DNA from: JBBQZU01 sp041749535
Lineage (GTDB): Bacteria; Bacteroidota; Bacteroidia; Flavobacteriales_D; Cryomorphaceae
Reading direction: 5' to 3'
DNA: 64,000 nt
NCBI GenBank assembly: GCA_041749535.1
Contig: JBGTBE010000079.1
Location: forward strand, 1-64,000
In this document: in pieces, positions 44,187-52,358 of the stretch
How positions within the stretch are numbered: position 1 is the first letter of the stretch
How the letters are laid out: the number at the start of each line of letters is the position of its first letter
The notes under the pieces: generated by a model
The model's database searches: none
What the model was told of the DNA's origin: nothing
What the model saw: the letters and a program-made list of their open reading frames with translations, nothing else
Translations under genes and position numbers: made by a program

Positions 44187-44896
44187 AGATCGGAGAGTTG
44201 TTTGAGGCTTAAGGCACCTTCATACAGGGCCTTGCCCAATATGGCACCTTCTAGTCCGGCGCTACTAAGCTCGTGTAGGTCGGTGAGGCTCCGGATGCCA
44301 CCACTCGCTATAATTTTCATTGTGGGAAATGACTGAACCAAGTGCTCATACCATCCGAAGGCTGGCCCTGCCATCATTCCATCTTTTGAAACATCGGTGC
44401 TAATGGTGTACTTCGCCCCCGCCGAAATGAAGTGGTTCATATAATCCGCAATGTTCAATTCGCTCCCTGCTGTCCAACCGGAGGTTGCAATGCGCCCTTC
44501 TCGGACATCGCAACCTAAAATGATTTTTTCGCTCCCGTACCTGTTTATCCAGTCGCAGACCAATTCAGGATTTTCTACTGCGATGCTACCAGCAGTAAGT
44601 TGAGACGCACCGCTCCTGAATACCAATTCAGCGTCAGCATCTGTTTTTATGCCTCCCCCAAAATCAATTTTCAGGGAGGTTGTTGCAGCAATCTTTTCAA
44701 GAATTTTCCAATGAACGACCTTTCCCGTACGCGCGCCATCAAGATCAACAAGATGCAGGTATTTCAACCCTGCATCTTCGTATGATTTTGCCACATCCAC
44801 CGGATTGGAATTGTAAATTTTCTCAGAGTTGTAATCTCCTTGGGTGAGCCGCACACATTTTCCATTGATCAGGTCAATGGCTGGAATTATTCGCAT
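44180..44896 (-). CDS. hisA: ProFAR isomerase (phosphoribosylformimino-5-aminoimidazole carboxamide ribotide isomerase)
   Basis: This 238-residue barrel performs the fourth step of histidine synthesis. It shows the opening MRIIPAIDLINGKCVRL with the catalytic Asp8, the second Asp in ISTDVSKDGMMAGP, and phosphate-binding loops GGGIKT and ASGGIRS. It is homologous to HisF. The overlap with hisH is a single base and with hisF 7 bases. Confidence 0.97.
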   Translation of the reverse strand: MRIIPAIDLINGKCVRLTQGDYNSEKIYNSNPVDVAKSYEDAGLKYLHLVDLDGARTGKVVHWKILEKIAATTSLKIDFGGGIKTDADAELVFRSGASQLTAGSIAVENPELVCDWINRYGSEKIILGCDVREGRIATSGWTAGSELNIADYMNHFISAGAKYTISTDVSKDGMMAGPAFGWYEHLVQSFPTMKIIASGGIRSLTDLHELSSAGLEGAILGKALYEGALSLKQLSDLC

Positions 44897-45480
44897 TATT
44901 TTCGGATTTCTGTGAAAGCTTTCAGGATCAACGCGCCTGATTTGCCTGATTTTTCGGGGTGAAACTGAACCCCATAAAAATTATCACGGTGCATGGCAGC
45001 GCTGAATGCTATGTCATAGTTGCAATGTGCAATGGAGTTTGCTCCTATGGCTGCGTAGTAGCTGTGTACGAAGTACATGTCATCTCCTTGATTGTTGTAT
45101 TTGAAGAGTGGGCCACGAAGGTCTTGCAGGCTGTTCCAGCCCATGTGTGGGACTTTCTGTTCACCTGCAAAACGCTTTACAGTTTCGTCAAAAATCCCGA
45201 GGCAAGGTGTATTGCCTTCTTCGCTCTTGGCACACATGAGCTGCATTCCCAAACAAATTCCCAGAACGGGTTGTGTCAGGGTTTTGAGCATGGTATCGAG
45301 GCTGGTGCGTTTCAGAAATTCCATGGCAGTACCTGCTTCACCCACTCCGGGAAAAATCACTTTATCAGCGCATTCAATAAATTCCGGATCGCTGCTTGCC
45401 TGTGCTTCTATTCCCAGTCTTCCCAGGGCATTCAGCACGGAGCGTGTGTTACCTGCATTGTACTGTATCACTGCTATCAT
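44896..45480 (-). CDS. hisH: Imidazole glycerol phosphate synthase subunit HisH
   Basis: This 194-residue class I glutamine amidotransferase feeds ammonia to HisF. The nucleophile cysteine is in VLGICLGMQLM and the His-Glu pair in GVQFHPEKSG. The start at 45480 (MIAVIQYN) overlaps the hisB stop by 4 bases; the frame runs further upstream, but family alignment and coupling support this start. Confidence 0.96.
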   Translation of the reverse strand: MIAVIQYNAGNTRSVLNALGRLGIEAQASSDPEFIECADKVIFPGVGEAGTAMEFLKRTSLDTMLKTLTQPVLGICLGMQLMCAKSEEGNTPCLGIFDETVKRFAGEQKVPHMGWNSLQDLRGPLFKYNNQGDDMYFVHSYYAAIGANSIAHCNYDIAFSAAMHRDNFYGVQFHPEKSGKSGALILKAFTEIRK

Positions 45481-46565
45481 AGTATGCCTTTTGTGCTGGG
45501 TATTTCGCCATCGCCGGATTGTTGAACAGCCATCATGATCGATTTTGCCCATGCTTTGAAGATGGACTCAACCTTGTGGTGTTCATTGCTGCCATCTGCT
45601 CTGATGTTCAGGTTGCAGCGGGCCTCGTCGCTGAAACTCTTAAAGAAGTGGCTGATCATCTCTGTTGGGAGACCACCTATTTTTTCTCTGTTAAAGGTCG
45701 CATCCCAAACCAACCAAGGCCTCCCTCCAAAGTCTATGGATACCTGCGCGAGGCAATCATCCATAGGAAGAAGAAATCCATAGCGTGCAATTCCTTTTTT
45801 GCTGCCCAGCGCTTCCTTGAAAGCCTGCCCCAAGGCAAGGGCGACATCTTCTACGGTGTGATGCTCGTCTATGTGGGTATCGCCGGTGGCCTGTATATTC
45901 AGATCTATACCGCCGTGTTTTGCAAGTTGATCCAGCATGTGGTCGAAGAAACCAATACCTGTAGTAATCCTTGATTGTCCTGTACCATCCAGGTTGAGCC
46001 GAACCATAATTTGGGTCTCCTTCGTGTTGCGGCTCACCACGGCAGTGCGGCCCTGGTTCTTGAGAAAATGATAAATCTCCTTCCAGGATGTGGTGCTGAG
46101 TGCAGCATCTGAATTGGCTTCGGTGCCGATGAAAATGGCGCCTGCACCCAGATTTTTTGCGAGCTGCACATCCGTGGATCTGTCGCCAATGACAAAAGAA
46201 CCAGCGAGGTTAAAATTTCCCTTCAAATAGTGTGTAAGCATTGCAGTTCCGGGCTTCCGGAAAGGGGAGTTGTCCTCTTCACGATGGCGGTCTATAAGCA
46301 CTTCAGAGAATGAAATACCTTCTCCCCGCAGCGTTTTCAGCAGAAATTCCTGTATGGGCCAAAAGCGTTCTTCCGGGAAAGATGGGGAGCCGAGACCGTC
46401 CTGGTTGGTGACCATTACAAGATCAAAATCGAGTTCCTGCGCTATTCTGGAAAGGCAGGTAATGGCTCCTGGTATGAATTCCAGCTTTTGAAAATCGTCG
46501 ATTTGCTCATCATCTGGCTCAGCGATGATGGTGCCATCGCGGTCTATAAAGAGTATTTTTTTCAT
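45477..46565 (-). CDS. hisB: Bifunctional histidinol-phosphatase / imidazoleglycerol-phosphate dehydratase
   Basis: This 362-residue fusion performs two late steps. The N-terminal HAD phosphatase (residues 1-165) has the DxDx motif LFIDRDGTI and VIGDRSTDVQLA; the C-terminal IGP dehydratase (about 170-362) has GIGFFDHMLDQLAKHGG and DEHHTVEDVALALGQA, the metal-binding histidine motifs. This fusion is typical of Gammaproteobacteria and many Bacteroidota. It overlaps hisC by 4 bases. Confidence 0.97.
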   Translation of the reverse strand: MKKILFIDRDGTIIAEPDDEQIDDFQKLEFIPGAITCLSRIAQELDFDLVMVTNQDGLGSPSFPEERFWPIQEFLLKTLRGEGISFSEVLIDRHREEDNSPFRKPGTAMLTHYLKGNFNLAGSFVIGDRSTDVQLAKNLGAGAIFIGTEANSDAALSTTSWKEIYHFLKNQGRTAVVSRNTKETQIMVRLNLDGTGQSRITTGIGFFDHMLDQLAKHGGIDLNIQATGDTHIDEHHTVEDVALALGQAFKEALGSKKGIARYGFLLPMDDCLAQVSIDFGGRPWLVWDATFNREKIGGLPTEMISHFFKSFSDEARCNLNIRADGSNEHHKVESIFKAWAKSIMMAVQQSGDGEIPSTKGIL

Positions 46566-47647
46566 GGGTTGAATGAGAGGAGTTCTGCAATGAGTATTTC
46601 AGTTTCTTCCGGCGTTCCAGCGCTTATTCTCAAGGCCCCTGGTAAGACAGCAGTTCTGTTTCTGACTATGATTCCTTTGGCAGACAGAAAAGAATATACT
46701 TCTTGTGCCCAAGGGGTAATGGCCAGTAAAAAGTTGGCGTCAGTGTGGTACACTTTCGTGAAAAGAGGCATGGTGCGAAGTGCAGATGAAAGCTCTGATA
46801 TGGATTGCTTGAGTGTTTCGATTTCAGCAAGTACTGAATCTTGATTGTCAAATGATTGCAGCGCGATTTTTTGGGTTGGTGTGCTTATGTTATATGGGGG
46901 TTTTATTTTGTCCATTACTCCTACCATCGTTTCATTTGCAAAGGCCATCCCCAATCTGATTCCAGCAAGACCTGTAGATTTGCTCATGGTTTGTAATACA
47001 ACAAGACGCGGATAGTCAGAAATTTTTGTTAACCAGGAAGTGGCATTGGCAAAATCTATATAGGCTTCGTCAATCACGGTGATGCCTTTGAAATTTTGGA
47101 GAATTTCTGCAATGATGCTTTCATCCATCAGATTGCCCGTTGGATTGTTCGGAGAGCATAGAAAGATGAGCTTCAATGCAGGATCATCAAGATAAGGTTG
47201 TAACGGACTCCATTGGGGCTGGAAATTCTTATCCAGAGGCACTTCTATCATCTCCACATCATTTACATCCGCACACACCTTGTACATTCCATAGGTTGGG
47301 CTGAAGGAGAGTACCTTGTCTCTTCCTGGTGCACAGAATGCGCGCACCAGCAGGTCGATGGCTTCATCACTTCCATTGCCCAGAAACACCTGGTTGGGTG
47401 AAATGTCCTTGAGCCGGGCAATGGTTTGTTTCAGTTCTTTTTGATGCGGATCGGGATAACGGTTGAGGTCATCCTTCCTCCTGAAAGGATTCTCGTTGGC
47501 ATCCAGCCAAACATTCCCTCCACCAGTGTGCTCATCGCGTGCACTGGAGTATGGTTTAAGGCGGGCAATATTGGGCCTGAGCAGAGGGGATATTTCATCT
47601 ATTGTGTCATTCAACACAGGCATCACTATAGTTTTGTTGCGTTTCAT
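46562..47647 (-). CDS. hisC: Histidinol-phosphate aminotransferase
   Basis: This class II-fold aminotransferase (361 residues) moves an amino group to imidazole-acetol phosphate. It has LDANENPF near the N terminus, the region GNGSDEAIDLLVRAF, the aspartate-containing VIDEAYIDF and the PLP-lysine motif TMSKSTGLAGIRLG. The start at 47647 overlaps hisD by 41 bases; a second ATG at 47623 is closer to the usual HisC N terminus (MPVLNDTID) and cuts the overlap to 17, so the start is uncertain. Confidence 0.95.
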   Translation of the reverse strand: MKRNKTIVMPVLNDTIDEISPLLRPNIARLKPYSSARDEHTGGGNVWLDANENPFRRKDDLNRYPDPHQKELKQTIARLKDISPNQVFLGNGSDEAIDLLVRAFCAPGRDKVLSFSPTYGMYKVCADVNDVEMIEVPLDKNFQPQWSPLQPYLDDPALKLIFLCSPNNPTGNLMDESIIAEILQNFKGITVIDEAYIDFANATSWLTKISDYPRLVVLQTMSKSTGLAGIRLGMAFANETMVGVMDKIKPPYNISTPTQKIALQSFDNQDSVLAEIETLKQSISELSSALRTMPLFTKVYHTDANFLLAITPWAQEVYSFLSAKGIIVRNRTAVLPGALRISAGTPEETEILIAELLSFNP

Positions 47648-48959
47648 GGGTTCTCTGAAAATGGTTTCTTAGACGTATGGAAACTGCATTCGCATGTGCC
47701 TGCAGTCCTTCAGCCCGGGCAAGGGTTTCAATTGCCGGACCTATGATTGCCAACCCAGATGGAGTTATGGTCTGGAAGGTGATTTTTTTTACAAAACTGT
47801 CTATGGAAACGCCGCTGTAGCTGCGTGCAAATCCATTGGTGGGAAGGGTATGGTTGGTGCCACTGGCATAGTCTCCTGCACTCTCGCAGGCATAGGGTCC
47901 TATGAATACACTGCCCGCATTTATAACCATTTCTGCCGCTGCATCAGCGTGCGTGTTCGCCAGTATGAGGTGTTCCGGAGCGTAGAGATTGGAGAAGTCC
48001 ATGGCTTCCTGAATATTTGTGAGGCGTACTATTTTACTGTTGCTTAAGGCATTGATGGCAATTTCTTTTCGGCCCAGCACATCGAGTTGTGCTTTCAAGG
48101 CCTTTTGCACTTCATCTACGAATACCGATGCATCACCGGCTTCATCAACTACGAGAAGCATCACCATGCTGTCGCCCCCATGCTCGGCCTGGCTGAGAAG
48201 GTCGGCAGCAACAAATTCTGGTTGGCTCTGTGCATCCGCTACGATGAGTACTTCGCTGGGGCCAGCAGGCATGTCTATTGCAACTCCTGCCTGCTGTACA
48301 AGTTGCTTTGCAGAGGTTACATATTTGTTGCCCGGCCCAAATATTTTGTCCACTTTCTGGATAGATTCAGTGCCATACGCCATCGCAGCTATGGCCTGGG
48401 CCCCACCCACTGTATATATTTCTTCCACCCCTATCTTTCTGGCAACAAACCTTATTGCGGGGTGTATTTGCCCGTCTTTCCCCGGGGGAGTGCACACCAC
48501 GATTTGTTTACAGCCTGCGATTTTTGCCGGAAGGCCAAGCATGAGCAAAGTAGAAATTAGGGGCGCCGTGCCCCCGGGGATGTAGAGGCCCACACGTTCT
48601 ATAGGTATACTTTTTCTCCAGCACGTCACCCCCGGCTGCGTGCTGATGTACTTCACATTCTCGCACTGAGACTCATGAAAGTGACGAATATTGTTTGCCG
48701 CCATTTCGATGGCATTTATCACGGCCGAATCCAGTGCTGATGCTGCCGCGTCAATGACGGAAGCTTCCAGTTTCAGCGCATTAATGGAGACACCATCATA
48801 CCTTTTGGTAAATTCCAGAAGTGCTTTATCACCTTGCTTTCTTACCGATGTAATTACCCTGTTTACAGCATCATCGATGGCATCTTGATCGGATTGTGGT
48901 CTTGCGCAGAGCGCTTGCCAGGAATCCCTTGGTGGAAAGTTCAATTGGTCCATCATCAT
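47607..48959 (-). CDS. hisD: Histidinol dehydrogenase
   Basis: This 450-residue zinc enzyme oxidises histidinol to histidine in two NAD-dependent steps. Family motifs include YIPGGTAPLISTLLMLGLPA, PGNKYVTSAKQLV, DMPAGPSEVLIVAD and QAEHGGDS. The start at 48959 gives the ATGA overlap with the hisG stop; a longer in-frame start at 48983 would overlap hisG further. Confidence 0.97.
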   Translation of the reverse strand: MMMDQLNFPPRDSWQALCARPQSDQDAIDDAVNRVITSVRKQGDKALLEFTKRYDGVSINALKLEASVIDAAASALDSAVINAIEMAANNIRHFHESQCENVKYISTQPGVTCWRKSIPIERVGLYIPGGTAPLISTLLMLGLPAKIAGCKQIVVCTPPGKDGQIHPAIRFVARKIGVEEIYTVGGAQAIAAMAYGTESIQKVDKIFGPGNKYVTSAKQLVQQAGVAIDMPAGPSEVLIVADAQSQPEFVAADLLSQAEHGGDSMVMLLVVDEAGDASVFVDEVQKALKAQLDVLGRKEIAINALSNSKIVRLTNIQEAMDFSNLYAPEHLILANTHADAAAEMVINAGSVFIGPYACESAGDYASGTNHTLPTNGFARSYSGVSIDSFVKKITFQTITPSGLAIIGPAIETLARAEGLQAHANAVSIRLRNHFQRTHETQQNYSDACVE

Positions 48960-49813
48960 AGAATCATTTTTTCTATCGGGCATACAAGGATGCCTTCAGC
49001 ACCTGCCTCTTTAAGTTTGTCAATCACATCCCAGAAGTCGTCTTCACTGATTACACTGTGCACACTGCTCCAACCAGTTTTCGCCAAGGGCAGCACTGTT
49101 GGGCTTTTTATTCCTGGTAGTATTGCAGCAATGTTCTGGAGCGTGTCGTTTGGTGCATTGAGGAGTATGTATTTATTCTGTTCGGCATTTCTTACCGCTT
49201 CTATGCGGAAGAGCAATTTGTTCAGGATGTGCAATTCTTCTACTGCTAGATTGGGATTTGCGATAAGCTGGGCCTCGCTTTTCATCACAACATTCGTTTC
49301 TTTCAGACCATTGGTGAGCAGGGTACTGCCTGTACTTACAATGTCGCAAATGGCATCGGCAAGGCCTATACCCGGTGCGATTTCCACGCTTCCGCTGATA
49401 AATTCTATGGATGCTTCGATGCCCTGATTTGAGAGATAGTTGCGGAGGATATTTGGATAGGATGTTGCGATTTTTTTACCATTCAGCCACTGGGGGCCAT
49501 CGTAGTTTTCTTCTCGACGCACTGCCAGGCTGAGTCTGCATTTGCCAAAACCAAGTTGAGTAACCACAGGCAGGTCAAATCCTTTTTCGTGAATTACATT
49601 TTCACCTGCTATGCCCACGTGCGCTACGCCTTCAGCCACATATTGTGGTATATCGTCGTCGCGCAGATAGAGTACTTCCAGTGGAAAGTTGCTTGCCTCA
49701 GCGCGGAGCTTACCCCCATTGCTAATACTGATCCCGCACCGACGCAGTAATTCTAAACTTTTTTCGCTGAGCCGCCCGCTTTTCTGCACCGCGATTTTTA
49801 ATGTTTTAGTCAT
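48956..49813 (-). CDS. hisG: ATP phosphoribosyltransferase (long form)
   Basis: This 285-residue enzyme catalyses the first committed step, joining ATP and PRPP. It has the N-terminal catalytic domain (LKIAVQKSGRLSEKSLELL start, and DAICDIVSTGSTLLTNGLKE near 155) and an extra C-terminal ACT-like domain (about 215-285) that carries histidine feedback inhibition in HisG long forms. It is the first gene of the operon. The 5' leader contains a His-rich peptide and an attenuator hairpin, so expression is probably controlled by histidyl-tRNA charging. Confidence 0.97.
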   Translation of the reverse strand: MTKTLKIAVQKSGRLSEKSLELLRRCGISISNGGKLRAEASNFPLEVLYLRDDDIPQYVAEGVAHVGIAGENVIHEKGFDLPVVTQLGFGKCRLSLAVRREENYDGPQWLNGKKIATSYPNILRNYLSNQGIEASIEFISGSVEIAPGIGLADAICDIVSTGSTLLTNGLKETNVVMKSEAQLIANPNLAVEELHILNKLLFRIEAVRNAEQNKYILLNAPNDTLQNIAAILPGIKSPTVLPLAKTGWSSVHSVISEDDFWDVIDKLKEAGAEGILVCPIEKMIL

Positions 49814-49837
49814 AATGAAGGTGAAATAATTAACAAT

Positions 49838-49872
49838 AAAAAAACCCTGCCGAGCCGGGGCTGACAGGGTTT
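49838..49872 (-). terminator. Leader attenuator hairpin of the his operon
   Basis: On the minus strand an 8-bp perfect stem, AAACCCTG (49872-49865) with CAGGGTTT (49849-49842), encloses a 15-base loop and runs into a T-tract (seven T in total, 49844-49838). It lies between the His-rich leader peptide and hisG, 25 bases before the hisG start. A six-base CCGGGG inside the last codons of the leader peptide (49915-49910) is complementary to CCCCGG in the hairpin loop (49860-49855), a candidate antiterminator pairing. Confidence 0.8.
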
Positions 49873-49901
49873 CGAAAAGGTTTGCACCACATCCAAATAC
49901 A

Positions 49902-49967
49902 TCAACTATCCCCGGAGTGTTCCGTGAAATGGGTATGATGCTGATGATGTGATCGGAATACTTTCAT
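49902..49967 (-). CDS. his operon leader peptide (21 residues, 6 His)
   Basis: A short reading frame begins with ATG at 49967 and stops with TGA at 49904-49902. It encodes MKVFRSHHQHHTHFTEHSGD plus a final S, with histidines at residues 7, 8, 10, 11, 13 and 17. Six His in 21 codons, directly ahead of a Rho-independent hairpin and the full his operon, is the classical layout of HisL-type transcription attenuation: ribosomes stall at the His codons when charged tRNA-His is scarce, so the terminator does not form. The peptide has no sequence similarity requirement with enterobacterial HisL. A perfect -7 element ends 9 bases before the ATG, so the leader transcript starts almost at this codon. 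Confidence 0.85.
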   Translation of the reverse strand: MKVFRSHHQHHTHFTEHSGDS

Positions 49968-49975
49968 TCTGTTTG

Positions 49976-49983
49976 CAAAGCTA
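49976..49983 (-). promoter_or_regulatory. Bacteroidota -7 promoter element of the his operon
   Basis: The minus strand reads TAGCTTTG, an exact TAnnTTTG match, ending 9 bases upstream of the leader peptide ATG at 49967. Transcription from here would place the leader peptide at the very 5' end of the his mRNA. Confidence 0.6.
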
Positions 49984-50090
49984 TGTCAGAAAATCAAAAC
50001 GAAGAACAGAAAAAGGAAGGAATTGTTTTGTAGTTAATTCTAAAGTGCCTGGAATCAACGGTTAAATTTTATTGGAGCTTCAAGCGCGGC

Positions 50091-51308
50091 TCATTTAACA
50101 AGGCGTATGTTGTCAATATACACTTCTCCGGAACCATCCAAATTGAATAAGAGGTGCTTAATTCTTTTGAAATCAATGTTGGCAGGCAGTTGTGAAAGCG
50201 GAATACGAATTCTGGACCATTGAGATGAGTACGTCCCTGATATGGCGTAGGTGGTTTGCAAGGTGACAAAAGACTTTGCCCTGTCATAATCTTCAAAACC
50301 AACTTGCATGGAGAGCTTACTCGCTTCCATATTTGCATCTGTCTTCAGATCGAATTCTATAAATGCATTGGGAAGAATTGGAGTGATGTCTACCGGATGC
50401 CATTTGTTCCAGCTTACGCCAAACGCAATCGGGGAGCAATTTTCTGATCCATTGTTCCATTTTACATGTAGTGATGTTGAACCTTCCGAGCGTTGCGCGC
50501 TTGTAGTTGATATCTGCTGGCATTCATTAGTGATAAGCCCCCAGCCGTTATTGTTTGTAAAAGCATCATCGAAAACCACTATAGGAAGCGCAATCGGATC
50601 AGGAAGCTTTTCCTCTTCCATCCACACCATCAGTGGCTGTTTCTCATAATTTACCAACCGTATATCATCCAGATAAACATTCCCGCTTTGCTGTAGTTCA
50701 ATCTGCAACTGCTTGATGTTGGTGGGGTCTAAATTCTCCTTCTCAATTTCAAAAGAACTGAGTGGTACCACTACTTTTTGCCATTCTTCGTCAATGGCTG
50801 ATCGCTCGAAATACTGATTGGCCGTATAGGAAAAACCCATGCCACCGCTGTAGTCTTCCAGTGTAAGCACCATTGGCAAGGCAAACATTTTACCTGTTAT
50901 GGTGCGCACATAGAACTGCACGGCGGCCAAGTCCATAATGGGAGAGAGGTCTTTTCCGGCATAGCGGTCCCATCCAATTCCTATTCCTGCCCAATCGCAA
51001 CCCTCAGCACCCCGGTTCCATGTTATTTCCAGGGCTTCATCTCCGCTATAGGTTACCAGTTTGGTAACCCGGGCTTGCTGACATGCTAAGTTTTCATTCA
51101 AACCCCATACGTCTTGGTGGTCATCGCTGAATATTACAGGTTCTACCACCTTGCCTATAGAAGTTGGGGGCGGTGCCGGGGGGTCGTATGCCACCCCTTC
51201 GTACAATGCTGCTGGCTTGAATTGTACACAGCCCGAACTTCCTGCAATCATAACGCTTGCAACAATGGTAAAGAGGATGGTGGATTTCAGACTGTATTTC
51301 TGCTTCAT
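50091..51308 (-). CDS. Surface lipoprotein with two carbohydrate-binding-like domains
   Basis: This 405-residue protein has a lipoprotein signal (MKQKYSLKSTILF, lipobox at SSGC) and two copies of a jelly-roll-like domain, residues about 55-215 and 225-405. Each copy opens with a V-F-D/S-D-x-x-x-x-x-W-G-L motif, has a C-Q-Q segment, an N-x-G-x-E-x-C segment and ends with G-x-V-Y-[LI]-D-[ND]-I-R-L-V, the edge strand common in CBM/galactose-binding folds. It probably binds polysaccharide on the cell surface. The start at 51308 places the signal peptide at the N terminus; the frame extends 13 codons upstream. Last of four minus-strand genes divergent from a glycosidase. Confidence 0.75.
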   Translation of the reverse strand: MKQKYSLKSTILFTIVASVMIAGSSGCVQFKPAALYEGVAYDPPAPPPTSIGKVVEPVIFSDDHQDVWGLNENLACQQARVTKLVTYSGDEALEITWNRGAEGCDWAGIGIGWDRYAGKDLSPIMDLAAVQFYVRTITGKMFALPMVLTLEDYSGGMGFSYTANQYFERSAIDEEWQKVVVPLSSFEIEKENLDPTNIKQLQIELQQSGNVYLDDIRLVNYEKQPLMVWMEEEKLPDPIALPIVVFDDAFTNNNGWGLITNECQQISTTSAQRSEGSTSLHVKWNNGSENCSPIAFGVSWNKWHPVDITPILPNAFIEFDLKTDANMEASKLSMQVGFEDYDRAKSFVTLQTTYAISGTYSSQWSRIRIPLSQLPANIDFKRIKHLLFNLDGSGEVYIDNIRLVK

Positions 51309-51327
51309 GATTTTTCCATTTGTGGGG

Positions 51328-52338
51328 TCAGAGTTGAAGCGGACCACCTTGGGTGAATGTGAGGTAGTCTATTGCAAATTCCACGGATATGGGTGGCGAT
51401 GGTTGAGAGTTCATGTCTGAAATAAGTAATACACGAATAGTCACCAATTTTTGAAGTTGTGCTTGCGTCATCCCCACTTCGCTCATGGAATGGTTTATGT
51501 GTCTCCACCCAGTCCAGTTGAGTGGGAAGTCTCCCGGTAGTTGGAATGTTTGGTCTGTCCCATCTTCAAACGCCCCGCTGTCGTTGGAGTCGAATACAAA
51601 CTGTATTACCGCAATTCCGTGTGGCGTACCAGAACTCCTGATGAAACAATTGAAATACAGGTTTTCAGGGATTGTGGTAGGAAGTGGAGCGTACGTCTCG
51701 CCAGTAATGTTCGAAGAAATGTTGATGAGCCCAACAAAGAAGTTGGGAACCACATTGTCAGTGCCTTGCAAGAAATAGAAGTAATCGCCTTGGGCAGCGA
51801 TCGCATTATTTTGTCTTCCCGTCTGGTTGGTAAGTTCAAATTCGAAATTGCCAAACTGTATAGCACTGCCTGGCTCGGCTTCAAAATCTGTAAAAAGTGA
51901 CCCGGGGTACACCCTGGTTGAAACAATTTCCACATCGGCTGTATTTACAAAGTCTTCCTGTTCAGGCACAAGAAGTTCAACTGTGCACATTTCTGTGCTG
52001 AAGAAGGGCAAATCCGTGGTATTGCCAATCCATGTTGCGTTTTCGGCATTGATGAACTTATCGAAACCTGTAATTCTCTTCACTGCCCCAGTCTCGGTGC
52101 CAGTGATTTCAATAACCCAATCTACGCTAATATTGAATTCAGCAGTGAAGATTACGGTTTCGCCAGCTGCGAAATCAACCAAGGTGGTATTCACACTCAA
52201 CTCTTGAATTACCGTAAAATCACCATAGCGATCTATCAGGCTAGGGCCTGCAAAAGGCTCATCTTCGTGTTCGCAAGCGGTAAGTGCACCCATTAGGAAT
52301 ATGCACGTTGCGATTTTTAAGTATTGGCTCATCATCAT
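51328..52338 (-). CDS. Lipoprotein of unknown function in saccharide locus
   Basis: This 336-residue protein has a lipoprotein signal with lipobox ALTAC followed by acidic residues (EHEDEP), often seen in surface-exposed Bacteroidota lipoproteins. Residues 40-135 look like a PKD/Ig-like beta domain (VDFAAGETVIFTAEFN, then the W-V-I-E-I-T-G-T motif) and residues 150-336 resemble a single jelly-roll domain (FGNFEFEL to IDYLTFTQGG). The arrangement resembles SusE/F- or SGBP-type glycan-binding lipoproteins but no specific family was recognised. ATG triplets at 52338, 52335 and 52332 are all possible starts. Confidence 0.7.
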   Translation of the reverse strand: MMMSQYLKIATCIFLMGALTACEHEDEPFAGPSLIDRYGDFTVIQELSVNTTLVDFAAGETVIFTAEFNISVDWVIEITGTETGAVKRITGFDKFINAENATWIGNTTDLPFFSTEMCTVELLVPEQEDFVNTADVEIVSTRVYPGSLFTDFEAEPGSAIQFGNFEFELTNQTGRQNNAIAAQGDYFYFLQGTDNVVPNFFVGLINISSNITGETYAPLPTTIPENLYFNCFIRSSGTPHGIAVIQFVFDSNDSGAFEDGTDQTFQLPGDFPLNWTGWRHINHSMSEVGMTQAQLQKLVTIRVLLISDMNSQPSPPISVEFAIDYLTFTQGGPLQL

Positions 52339-52358
52339 CTCAATATTTCTTGTGCGGG

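Noticed and set aside
45519..45974. A 151-residue plus-strand ORF opposite hisB
   Set aside because: It is antisense to the conserved IGP dehydratase domain and has no start signal, promoter or recognisable domain.
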